Assembly (NCBI GenBank): GCA_902363735.1
Contig: CABJBA010000006.1
Coordinates: 186,001 to 250,000, forward strand
Length of the DNA stretch: 64,000 nt
Direction: 5' to 3'
Origin: Clostridiaceae bacterium
GTDB taxonomy: Bacteria; Bacillota; Clostridia; Lachnospirales; Lachnospiraceae
The notes beneath the pieces were generated by a model. That model ran no database searches, had not been told where the DNA came from, and saw only the letters and a program-made list of their open reading frames with translations. Shown piece after piece: positions 56,458-64,000 of this stretch. The translations under genes were made by a program, and so were the position numbers. Each line of letters begins with the position of its first letter. Position 1 is the stretch's first letter.

Positions 56458-56961
56458 GTGTTTGATAAATTAACAGAAAATGATATTAAGAAAATGCAGG
56501 AAGAAATCAATCACAGAAAGCTGGTGGTCCGCAAGGAAGCCCTGGAGGCTGTTAAGGAAGCCAGGGCTCATGGGGACTTAAGCGAGAACTTTGAATACCA
56601 TGCCGCTAAAAAGGATAAGAACCAGAATGAAAGCAGAATCCGGTATTTAGAGAAGATGATACGTACGGCCCAGATTGTATCCGATAGCTCCAGGGAGGAT
56701 GAAGTTGGCCTCTACAATACGGTTGATTTATATTTTGAAGACGATGATGAAACAGAAACTTATAAGCTGGTCACTACAGTCCGGGGTAATTCCATGAAAG
56801 GACTGATTACCCCGGAGTCTCCTTTGGGAAGGTCCATTATGGGCCGTAAGATGGGAGACCGGGTTTATGTAAGAATCAGTGATAAAGCCGGTTACTATGT
56901 AGTGATAAAAAAGCTGGAGAATACAAAAGATGACGGAAGCGATAAGCTGAGAGGCTTTTGA
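56458..56961 (+). CDS. greA: Transcription elongation factor GreA-family protein
   Basis: A 167-residue factor that rescues backtracked RNA polymerase by stimulating transcript cleavage. It starts with GTG 23 bases after the previous gene. The N-terminal coiled coil carries the acidic tip GDLSENFEYHAAK, and the C-terminal FKBP-like domain has SPLGRSIMGRKMGD. Slightly longer than typical GreA (about 158). No strong binding site is seen before the GTG, so the start is less certain. Function as an anti-pausing factor fits the family. Confidence 0.88.
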   Translation: MFDKLTENDIKKMQEEINHRKLVVRKEALEAVKEARAHGDLSENFEYHAAKKDKNQNESRIRYLEKMIRTAQIVSDSSREDEVGLYNTVDLYFEDDDETETYKLVTTVRGNSMKGLITPESPLGRSIMGRKMGDRVYVRISDKAGYYVVIKKLENTKDDGSDKLRGF

Positions 56962-57105
56962 TCTGCCATAAGTGTTGGTTTGAACATGAAAGATTATTTC
57001 AGCTTACATAATATGAAAGTTTTCTTTTTTCATCTTAAAAGAGAGGAGTTTTTGGCTGACTCTGCAGAGGCATGAAAAAACATCAATTATTACAGGAGAA
57101 ATGAA

Positions 57106-57732
57106 ATGATTAAACATATAGTATTTGACATGGGAAAAGTATTGTTAAATTATGATGGAAATAAGGTGTGCCGGCATTTTATTGAGGATGAGGCGGAGAG
57201 AAAGGCGGTATCTACCGCAGTGTTTGATTCTCAGGAGTGGGTTTTGCTGGATATGGGTGTGATGCCGGAAGAGACTGCCCTTAAGAAAATGCAGGCCCGC
57301 CTGGAAACAGACCATGCAAAGGAAATGGCCGCCCAGTGTCTGATGCATTGGCATGAACACAATCTATGGCCCATTGAGGGAATGGAGGAGCTGGTGGCAG
57401 AACTTAAGGAAAAGGGTTATGGAATCTATTTGTGCTCCAATGCCTCTCTGCGGCTTTTGGAATGCAGCCATATGATTCCTGGAATCAGTTCCTTTGACGG
57501 TGTCTTATTTTCTGCAGAGGTAAAGTGCATAAAACCTCAAAAGGAAATATACGGTCATCTGTTTGACCGATTTAACTTAAAGCCTGAGGAATGCTTTTTT
57601 ATCGATGATCTTCTTATGAATATTGAGGGGGCCAGGGAATGCGGAATGGATGGTTACTGTTTTGCAGACGGAGATGTAAAGAAACTTAAGGAAGTGTTGT
57701 CACGTTTAGCTGAAAGACAGCCTGTTTTGTAA
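57106..57732 (+). CDS. HAD-superfamily hydrolase (subfamily IA)
   Basis: A 208-residue phosphatase-like protein. Motif I is FDMGKVLLNYD with nucleophile Asp8; the usual second Asp is replaced by Gly as in the YihX-type branch. Motif II LCSNAS, Lys in VKCIKPQKEIY and motif III FFIDDLLMNIEGA are present. Substrate unknown; family members act on sugar or nucleotide phosphates. AGGAG precedes the ATG. The 144-base gap before it holds an ATGAAA/TTTCAT hairpin (about 57014-57033). Confidence 0.85.
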   Translation: MIKHIVFDMGKVLLNYDGNKVCRHFIEDEAERKAVSTAVFDSQEWVLLDMGVMPEETALKKMQARLETDHAKEMAAQCLMHWHEHNLWPIEGMEELVAELKEKGYGIYLCSNASLRLLECSHMIPGISSFDGVLFSAEVKCIKPQKEIYGHLFDRFNLKPEECFFIDDLLMNIEGARECGMDGYCFADGDVKKLKEVLSRLAERQPVL

Positions 57733-57760
57733 TGGCTGATAGAATGGAGAGATCGTTGTT

Positions 57761-58627
57761 ATGTACCGAATTTCAATAAAGGATATGGATTTAGAACAGA
57801 TTGCCAGATCAGGCCAGTGCTTCCGGATCAAGAGGACAGAAGACAGCAATGAAGTATGGTCCATTGCCGCAGACGGGAATTATGTGGAGGCAGTGATGGA
57901 AGAGGACTGCTTTCTCTTTTCTTGCGGAGAAAAGGAGTTTCAGGAAATATGGTCCGGTTACTTTGACTTACAGACGGATTACAGCAGATATAAAAAAAAT
58001 GTGGAGCCGGAGGATGCCTATCTGAAGGAGGCCATAAAACTGGGCTGGGGTGTAAGGATTTTGAATCAGGACCTTTGGGAAATGATTGTGACTTTTCTGA
58101 TTTCACAAAATAACAACATCACCCGTATTACAGGAAGTGTTGAGGCCATGTGCAGCAGGTTAGGAGTAAAAAGAACAGGGGTTGGTCTGTCTGTTTCAGC
58201 AGACGGGGTCTGGAGAGAAGAGGAAAGGAACTACTACACTTTTCCGGGACCTGAGGCCATCGCTTGCGCAGGACTTTCCGGACTTTCGGGCCTGGGCCTT
58301 GGATACAGAGATAAATACATATGGTCCATAGCTGAAAAATGCAGCGGAGAGACTGGAAAAATCTGGATTGGAGATTTAAAGGAACAGGACTATGAAAAGG
58401 CCCATTCCATGCTGACAGAACAGTATGGCATAGGAAAGAAAGTGGCGGACTGTATCTGTCTGTTCGGGCTTCACCATATTGGGGCTTTTCCGGTGGATAC
58501 CCATGTAAAACAGATATTGGAACACCATTATCCCCAGGGCTTTCCTCTTAAGAAATATCAGGGGTATGCAGGAATCCTCCAACAGTATATGTTCTATTAT
58601 AAAGTAAATAAACTGGCATTAAAGTGA
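57761..58627 (+). CDS. OGG-type 8-oxoguanine DNA glycosylase
   Basis: A 288-residue DNA repair enzyme of the helix-hairpin-helix family. The hairpin and catalytic region YGIGKKVADCICLFGLHHIGAFPVDTHVK has Lys227 (nucleophile, as Lys249 of human OGG1) and Asp246. The N-terminal GQCFRIKR and LISQNNNITRI match OGG-like proteins. It would excise oxidised guanine, consistent with oxygen exposure of an anaerobe. It lies 28 bases after the HAD gene. Confidence 0.87.
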   Translation: MYRISIKDMDLEQIARSGQCFRIKRTEDSNEVWSIAADGNYVEAVMEEDCFLFSCGEKEFQEIWSGYFDLQTDYSRYKKNVEPEDAYLKEAIKLGWGVRILNQDLWEMIVTFLISQNNNITRITGSVEAMCSRLGVKRTGVGLSVSADGVWREEERNYYTFPGPEAIACAGLSGLSGLGLGYRDKYIWSIAEKCSGETGKIWIGDLKEQDYEKAHSMLTEQYGIGKKVADCICLFGLHHIGAFPVDTHVKQILEHHYPQGFPLKKYQGYAGILQQYMFYYKVNKLALK

Positions 58628-58712
58628 TTGCAGAAATGTCTTTCATAACCCCAGCTTATAGTTTCAATTCCAATCTTATATACTGTTTTCCAGCAAAATT
58701 ATATGATTTTAG

Positions 58713-58741
58713 TTGAAATATCCCGATAAATGTTCTATTAT
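58713..58741 (+). promoter_or_regulatory. Promoter of leuB-ilvD-ilvB
   Basis: TTGAAA and TATTAT are spaced 17 bases, giving a leader of about 190 bases before leuB. Confidence 0.6.
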
Positions 58742-58747
58742 GATAAC

Positions 58748-58937
58748 AAGTTTTCATAATCGGAGGAATGATGCTAAAGGGAGTGTCTTTTATGAGAAGC
58801 TGAAAAGCAGCTTCTCATAATCTATATTATGAAGCCAAATACTTTAACACAGTAACATATCATAGGCTACAGTCAGGTTATGCTGCCAAGTTTTTTGCAT
58901 AGCTGGACTGTAACTCAATATAGAGGGAGAATGAAAG
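58748..58937 (+). ncRNA. leuB leader with hairpins and an 11-codon reading frame
   Basis: A perfect 13-bp hairpin TTATGAGAAGCTG/CAGCTTCTCATAA (58790-58820) and a second long stem TACAGTC/GACTGTA (58868-58912) with inner pairing are seen. A tiny frame at 58771-58803 (MLKGVSFMRS) follows GGAGG and ends inside the first hairpin. It is not Leu-rich. No T-box consensus was found. Attenuation by an unknown mechanism is possible. Confidence 0.4.
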
Positions 58938-60023
58938 ATGAATTACAGCATTGCAGTTATCCCCGGTGATGGGATTGGACCTGAAATCATTGGAGAGGCA
59001 AAGAAAATCCTTGAAAAAGTGGGAAGCGTATTCGGTCATGAGTTTTTATATACAGAGGTTTTAATGGGTGGTGTTTCCATTGATGCCCATGGCGTTCCCC
59101 TGACAGAGGAAGCTCTGGAAACCGCAAAAAACAGTGATTCTGTTCTCCTTGGAGCAGTAGGCGGGGATGTAGGGAACTCCAGATGGTACGACGTGGCTCC
59201 TCATTTAAGACCTGAAGCAGGGCTTTTGGCAATCCGCAAGGGACTTAATCTATTTGCCAATATCCGACCTGCTTATCTTTATAAAGAATTGTCTGAAGCC
59301 TGCCCCTTAAAGAAAGAGATTATCGGAGACGGCTTTGACATGGTTATTATGAGGGAGCTGACAGGCGGCCTTTACTTTGGAGACCGGTTTACAAGGGAAA
59401 TAGACGGTGTCAGAACTGCAGTTGACACACTTACTTACAATGAAAATGAAATCAGAAGAATCGCCATTAAGGCTTTCGATATTGCCATGAAGCGCAGGAA
59501 GCAGGTAATCAGCGTGGACAAGGCAAATGTGCTGGATTCCTCCAGACTATGGAGGAATGTGGTGGAAGAGGTGGCAAAGGATTACCCTGAGGTCACCTTA
59601 ACCCACATGCTGGTTGACAACTGTGCCATGCAGCTTGTTATGAATCCAGGCCAGTTTGATGTGATCCTGACGGAAAACATGTTCGGAGATATTTTATCCG
59701 ACGAAGCCAGCATGATCACAGGTTCCATTGGAATGCTGTCTTCGGCCAGCATGAATGAAAGCAAATTCGGAATGTATGAGCCAAGTCACGGCTCTGCACC
59801 TGATATTGCAGGAAAGAACATTGCAAATCCCATAGCCACCATCCTTTCCGCAGCCATGATGCTGCGCTACTCCTTTGACTTAGATCAAGAAGCAGATGCA
59901 GTGGAAGGGGCAGTAGAAAAAGTTTTATCAGAAGGCTGGCGGACCGGGGACATTATGTCTAAGGGCTGCAGGCAGGTCTCTACCACTGAGATGGGAGATT
60001 TGATTGCAGGGAAAATTTTATAA
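58938..60023 (+). CDS. leuB: 3-isopropylmalate dehydrogenase
   Basis: A 361-residue NAD-dependent enzyme of leucine biosynthesis, decarboxylating 3-isopropylmalate. The [14 protein letters not shown]-terminus, [20 protein letters not shown] and [14 protein letters not shown] motifs are present. A GAGGGAGA site precedes the ATG. leuA and leuCD are not in the window. Confidence 0.96.
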   Translation: MNYSIAVIPGDGIGPEIIGEAKKILEKVGSVFGHEFLYTEVLMGGVSIDAHGVPLTEEALETAKNSDSVLLGAVGGDVGNSRWYDVAPHLRPEAGLLAIRKGLNLFANIRPAYLYKELSEACPLKKEIIGDGFDMVIMRELTGGLYFGDRFTREIDGVRTAVDTLTYNENEIRRIAIKAFDIAMKRRKQVISVDKANVLDSSRLWRNVVEEVAKDYPEVTLTHMLVDNCAMQLVMNPGQFDVILTENMFGDILSDEASMITGSIGMLSSASMNESKFGMYEPSHGSAPDIAGKNIANPIATILSAAMMLRYSFDLDQEADAVEGAVEKVLSEGWRTGDIMSKGCRQVSTTEMGDLIAGKIL

Positions 60024-60046
60024 AAAAGAAAAGGAGTGTACAGCAT

Positions 60047-61708
60047 ATGAAGAGTGATTCAGTAAAAAAAGGAATGCAGCAGGCACCTCACCGTTCCTTA
60101 TTTAATGCACTGGGAATGACTGAGGAAGAGATGGAAAGACCTCTGATCGGAATTGTCAGTTCTTATAATGAGATCGTGCCAGGCCATACCAACCTGGATA
60201 AAATAGTCAATGCCGTTAAAATGGGAGTTGCCATGGCTGGCGGTACACCGGTCATGGTTCCGGCCATTGCAGTCTGTGATGGAATTGCCATGGGACATAT
60301 TGGAATGAAGTATTCCCTGGTGACCAGAGATCTGGTTGCTGACTCCACAGAATGCCTTGCAAGGGCTCATGCCTTTGATGCATTGGTTATGGTACCCAAC
60401 TGTGATAAGAATGTGCCGGGACTCTTGATGGCGGCAGCACGGGTCAATGTTCCAACCGTATTCGTCAGCGGCGGTCCTATGATGGCTGGCCGTGTAAAAG
60501 GAAATAAAACCAGTTTATCCAGCGTATTTGAGGCAGTAGGGGCTTATGCCGCTGAAACCATGACAGAAGAAGATGTAAGAGAATATGAAGAAAAGGCATG
60601 TCCTACCTGCGGCTCCTGTTCCGGCATGTATACGGCCAACAGCATGAACTGCTTAACCGAGGTTTTAGGAATGGGCCTTCGGGGCAACGGAACCATACCT
60701 GCTGTCTACTCCGAGCGTTTAAAGCTGGCAAAACATGCGGGAATGGCAGTCATGGATATGCTGAAAAAGAATATTTGTCCTCGTGACATTATGACCGAAA
60801 AGGCTTTTCATAACGCACTCACCATGGATATGGCTCTGGGCTGCAGTACCAACAGCATGCTTCACCTTCCGGCCATTGCCCATGAAGCAGGGGTGGACTT
60901 GAATCTGGGAATTGCCAACGAGATCAGCTCCAAGACTCCAAACCTCTGTCACTTAGCACCGGCAGGCCATACTTATATGGAAGATTTAAATGAAGCCGGC
61001 GGTATTTACGCTGTTATGAATGAGATCAGCAAGCTGGGCCTTTTAGAACTGGACTGCATGACAGTGACGGGAAAGACTGTAGGAGAAAATATAAAGGGCT
61101 ATGTCAATAAAGATCATTCCGTCATCCGTTCAGCAGAGGAGCCTTACAGCAAGACTGGCGGAATTGCCGTTTTAACAGGAAATTTAGCACCTGACTGCTC
61201 TGTTGTAAAACGTTCTGCTGTAGATCCTGAGATGCTAAAGCATGAAGGCCCGGCAAGAGTGTTTGACTGTGAAGAGGATGCCATTGAAGCCATTAAGAGC
61301 GGAAAGATCGTGGCAGGTGATGTGGTGGTTATCCGCTACGAAGGTCCAAAGGGTGGACCAGGCATGAGAGAGATGTTAAATCCCACCTCAGCTATTGCTG
61401 GCATGGGACTTGGTTCTACTGTGGCCCTCATTACAGACGGACGTTTCAGCGGCGCTTCCAGAGGCGCTTCCATCGGACATGTGTGCCCGGAGGCAGCAGT
61501 GGGAGGCCCTATTGCTCTTGTAAAAGAAGGAGATATTATTTCCATTGATATAGACAACTGCCGATTAGACATAAAGGTATCGGATGAAGAGATGGCTGCG
61601 AGAAAGGCTGAATGGAAGCCCAGAAAGCCGCAGGTAACCTCCGGCTATCTGGCCCGTTATGCGGCCATGGCAGCTCCGGCAAGCAAGGGAGCCATTCTGG
61701 AGATATAA
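60047..61708 (+). CDS. ilvD: Dihydroxy-acid dehydratase
   Basis: A 553-residue iron-sulfur enzyme common to valine, leucine and isoleucine synthesis. Cluster cysteines are visible at Cys119 (NCDKNVPG) and Cys191 ([16 protein letters not shown]); [22 protein letters not shown] near the C-terminus is the family signature. Starts 23 bases after leuB with AAAGGAG upstream. Confidence 0.97.
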   Translation: MKSDSVKKGMQQAPHRSLFNALGMTEEEMERPLIGIVSSYNEIVPGHTNLDKIVNAVKMGVAMAGGTPVMVPAIAVCDGIAMGHIGMKYSLVTRDLVADSTECLARAHAFDALVMVPNCDKNVPGLLMAAARVNVPTVFVSGGPMMAGRVKGNKTSLSSVFEAVGAYAAETMTEEDVREYEEKACPTCGSCSGMYTANSMNCLTEVLGMGLRGNGTIPAVYSERLKLAKHAGMAVMDMLKKNICPRDIMTEKAFHNALTMDMALGCSTNSMLHLPAIAHEAGVDLNLGIANEISSKTPNLCHLAPAGHTYMEDLNEAGGIYAVMNEISKLGLLELDCMTVTGKTVGENIKGYVNKDHSVIRSAEEPYSKTGGIAVLTGNLAPDCSVVKRSAVDPEMLKHEGPARVFDCEEDAIEAIKSGKIVAGDVVVIRYEGPKGGPGMREMLNPTSAIAGMGLGSTVALITDGRFSGASRGASIGHVCPEAAVGGPIALVKEGDIISIDIDNCRLDIKVSDEEMAARKAEWKPRKPQVTSGYLARYAAMAAPASKGAILEI

Positions 61709-61728
61709 AGAAAGGGGAAAGCAGATTT

Positions 61729-63417
61729 ATGAAAACATTATCAGGAGCAGAAATTGTAATTGAATGCCTGAAGGAACAGGGTGTGGACACTGTTTTTGGA
61801 TATCCGGGCGGCACCATCCTCAATATATACGATGCCCTTTATAAACACCAGGATGAAATCAATCACATCCTCACATCCCATGAGCAGGGTGCTTCCCATG
61901 CGGCTGACGGATATTCAAGGGCAACAGGAAAAGTCGGTGTCTGTCTGGCAACTTCAGGTCCGGGAGCCACCAATCTGGTAACAGGAATTGCAACTGCCTT
62001 TATGGACTCCATCCCGGTGGTAGCCATTACCTGCAATGTGGGAGTCAGTCTGCTTGGGCGTGATAGCTTCCAGGAAATTGACATTGCCGGTGTGACCATG
62101 CCTATTACGAAATATAGCTTTATTGTTAAGGATATATCCAAGCTGGCAGACACCATTCGCCGGGCGTTCACTATCGCACAGACCGGCAGGCCCGGCCCGG
62201 TGCTGGTGGATATTACCAAGGATGTAACAGGCAATAACTATGATTATGAATACAAGGCTCCGGATCCTATTGAGCGTCAGGTGGACACTATCACAGAGGA
62301 GGATTTAGAAACTGCTCTGCAGATGATCCGCAATGCTGAAAAACCTTATATTTTCGCAGGAGGCGGTATCATTGCTTCTGATGCGGCAGAGGAGCTTCGT
62401 GCCTTCGCACACAGAATCCAGTCTCCAGTGGCAGACAGCCTTATGGGAAAGGGGGCTATTGACGGAAGAGATGAGCTGTATACCGGAATGGTGGGAATGC
62501 ACGGAACCAAAACCTCTAATCTGGGAATCACAGAATGTGATCTTCTGATTGTAGCCGGTGCCAGATTCAGCGACAGAGTGACGGGAAACGCTTCTAAATT
62601 TGCCAGAAAGGCCAAGATTCTTCAGTTTGATGTAGATCCTGCTGAAATCAGCAAAAATGTAAAGGCCCATGCCAGTGTTATTGGTGATGTAAAGGTAATT
62701 TTAAAAAAGCTAAATGCCCGGTTAGACCCAATAAACCATGACGAGTGGCTGGCTCACATTGACCGTAAAAGCCAGATGCATCCGCTGCGCTATGACAAGA
62801 GCATCTTAAGCGGACCCTATATCATTGAAAAGATTTACGAAGTGACAGGGGGGGATGCCATCATTACTACAGAAGTAGGCCAGCATCAGATGTGGGCGGC
62901 TCAGTATTTTAAGTATAACAGACCCAGAAGCTTTATCACCTCCGGCGGCCTGGGAACCATGGGCTATGGCCTGGGAGCTTGCCTGGGAGCTAAGATGGGC
63001 TGTCCGGATAAGCTGGTAATTAATGTGGCAGGCGATGGATGCTTCCGCATGAATATGAATGAGATTGCCACTGCAGTCCGCTATAACATTCCCATCATTC
63101 AGGTGGTTGTCAACAATCATGTATTGGGCATGGTTCGCCAGTGGCAGACCCTGTTCTATGGAAAACGCTATTCACATACATTGCTTAATGACAAGGTAGA
63201 TTTTGTAAAGATATCGGAAGGAATGGGAGCCACCGCTTACCGTGTAACCAGAAAAGAGGAATTTGAGTCTGTTCTGAAAGAGGCCATTGAGCTAAATTCC
63301 CCTGTTGTGATTGACTGCCAGATTCACTGCGATGACAAGGTCTTCCCTATGGTTTCGCCGGGATCACCTATTGCAGATGCCTTTGATGCAGATGATTTAA
63401 AAATTAAACGTAAGTAA
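61729..63417 (+). CDS. ilvB: Acetolactate synthase large subunit, biosynthetic
   Basis: A 562-residue ThDP/FAD enzyme making 2-acetolactate and 2-aceto-2-hydroxybutyrate. The start ATG at 61729 has AAAGGGGAAAG upstream; an in-frame reading into ilvD is not needed. GYPGGTILNIYDALY, EQGASHAADGYSRATGK (activating Glu) and the ThDP site GDGCFRMNMNEIATA are present. No small regulatory subunit (ilvN) follows, so feedback control, if any, depends on a gene elsewhere. Confidence 0.96.
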   Translation: MKTLSGAEIVIECLKEQGVDTVFGYPGGTILNIYDALYKHQDEINHILTSHEQGASHAADGYSRATGKVGVCLATSGPGATNLVTGIATAFMDSIPVVAITCNVGVSLLGRDSFQEIDIAGVTMPITKYSFIVKDISKLADTIRRAFTIAQTGRPGPVLVDITKDVTGNNYDYEYKAPDPIERQVDTITEEDLETALQMIRNAEKPYIFAGGGIIASDAAEELRAFAHRIQSPVADSLMGKGAIDGRDELYTGMVGMHGTKTSNLGITECDLLIVAGARFSDRVTGNASKFARKAKILQFDVDPAEISKNVKAHASVIGDVKVILKKLNARLDPINHDEWLAHIDRKSQMHPLRYDKSILSGPYIIEKIYEVTGGDAIITTEVGQHQMWAAQYFKYNRPRSFITSGGLGTMGYGLGACLGAKMGCPDKLVINVAGDGCFRMNMNEIATAVRYNIPIIQVVVNNHVLGMVRQWQTLFYGKRYSHTLLNDKVDFVKISEGMGATAYRVTRKEEFESVLKEAIELNSPVVIDCQIHCDDKVFPMVSPGSPIADAFDADDLKIKRK

Positions 63418-63419
63418 TT

Positions 63420-63434
63420 CAGGGAAGTTCCCTG
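63420..63434 (+). other. Short palindrome between ilvB and serC
   Basis: CAGGGAAGTTCCCTG is a perfect inverted repeat around one base. No T-run; it may be a weak processing element. Confidence 0.35.
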
Positions 63435-63452
63435 GTAAGAGGAGGAAGAGAT

Positions 63453-64000
63453 ATGAGCAGAGTGTACAATTTTTCTGCAGGTCCGGCGGTACTTCCGGAA
63501 GAGGTATTAAGAGAAGCGGCCGAGGAGATGATGGATTATAAGGGCAGCGGCATGTCTGTAATGGAAATGAGCCACAGATCCAAGGTTTATGACACCATTA
63601 TCAAAGAGGCAGAAGCAGATCTTCGGGAGCTGATGGAGATACCGGATAATTATAAAGTTCTGTTTTTGCAGGGCGGAGCCTCACAGCAGTTTGCCATGAT
63701 TCCTATGAACTTATTTAAGAATCGTGTGGGAGACTACGTTGTTACAGGACAGTGGGCGAAGAAGGCGTATCAGGAAGCAAAGCTTTACGGAACAGCCAAT
63801 GCGGTAGCTTCCAGTGCGGATAAGACTTTTAGTTACATTCCTGATGTTTCTGATCTGCCCATCTCAGATGATGCGGATTATGTCTATATTTGCGAAAACA
63901 ATACCATATACGGTACAAAGTTTAAAAATCTGCCGAATACAAAGGGAAAAAACCTGGTGGCAGATCTTTCTTCCTGCTTTTTATCGGAACCTGTTGATGT
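63453..64000 (+). CDS. serC: Phosphoserine aminotransferase, 3'-truncated by window edge
   Basis: The first 182 residues of a PLP-dependent enzyme making phosphoserine for serine biosynthesis. GAGGAGGAAGAG precedes the ATG. MSRVYNFSAGPAVLPEEVL, MSVMEMSHRSK and LFLQGGASQQFAMIPMNL are diagnostic. The sequence runs off the window just past ADLSSCFLSEPVDV, where the PLP-binding Lys would follow. It is 35 bases after ilvB, so co-transcription is likely. Confidence 0.95.
   Translation, partial: MSRVYNFSAGPAVLPEEVLREAAEEMMDYKGSGMSVMEMSHRSKVYDTIIKEAEADLRELMEIPDNYKVLFLQGGASQQFAMIPMNLFKNRVGDYVVTGQWAKKAYQEAKLYGTANAVASSADKTFSYIPDVSDLPISDDADYVYICENNTIYGTKFKNLPNTKGKNLVADLSSCFLSEPVD

Noticed and set aside
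58771-58803. Short frame MLKGVSFMRS as a classic leucine attenuation peptide
   Set aside because: Only one Leu codon and a very short binding-site spacing; kept only as part of the leader description.

Overview
The window is a chromosomal segment of a low-to-moderate-GC, spore-forming Clostridia-type bacterium. I infer a member of the Lachnospiraceae, possibly near the Clostridium saccharolyticum/Lacrimispora group. The support is spoIIR, zinc-type S14, a KOW protein between map and infA, the order rplQ-ecfA1-ecfA2-ecfT-truA-rplM-rpsI, and several cell-wall-binding-repeat proteins. No rRNA, tRNA, CRISPR array, insertion sequence or phage gene was seen.

Layout. (1) 1-7.9 kb: the 3' part of an RND efflux pump followed by two tandem TolC-like secreted proteins, then convergent spoIIR, and a cell-wall precursor operon ddl-murI-DUF1934. 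(2) 8-9.8 kb, minus strand: sodA-dps oxidative-stress operon and a small membrane-anchored protein of unknown function. (3) 10-22.4 kb: rpoB-rpoC, then rpsL-rpsG-fusA and tuf, with near-consensus promoters before rpoB, rpsL and tuf. (4) 22.4-30.6 kb: an envelope/accessory block between tuf and rpsJ, holding a DppA-like peptidase, an LTA-synthase-like sulfatase, a subtilase, an acyltransferase, an RNA-methyltransferase-like protein, a 50-residue peptide with 14 cysteines, and a cell-wall-binding-repeat protein. (5) 30.6-47.3 kb: the S10/spc/alpha ribosomal supercluster with secY, adk, map, a KOW protein, infA, rpoA and rplQ. (6) 47.3-50 kb: an unusual structured leader with three hairpins and four 20-bp tandem repeats, then two paralogous cell-wall-binding-repeat proteins. 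(7) 50.1-54.9 kb: the ECF vitamin-transporter energizing module, truA with an extra C-terminal domain, rplM-rpsI, and a very long hairpin. (8) 55-64 kb: an atypical [FeFe]-hydrogenase-like protein, greA, a HAD phosphatase, an OGG-type DNA glycosylase, leuB-ilvD-ilvB (branched-chain amino acids), and the start of serC.

Most of the window is core transcription and translation machinery. The items most worth a second look are the Cys-rich microprotein (28875-29027), the structured/tandem-repeat leader (47427-47764), the hydrogenase-like protein with three consecutive cysteines in its first H-cluster motif, the TruA extension, and the RND/TolC set in an organism that should have a single membrane. 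Functions come from reading translated sequence and recalling family motifs; no database search was run.
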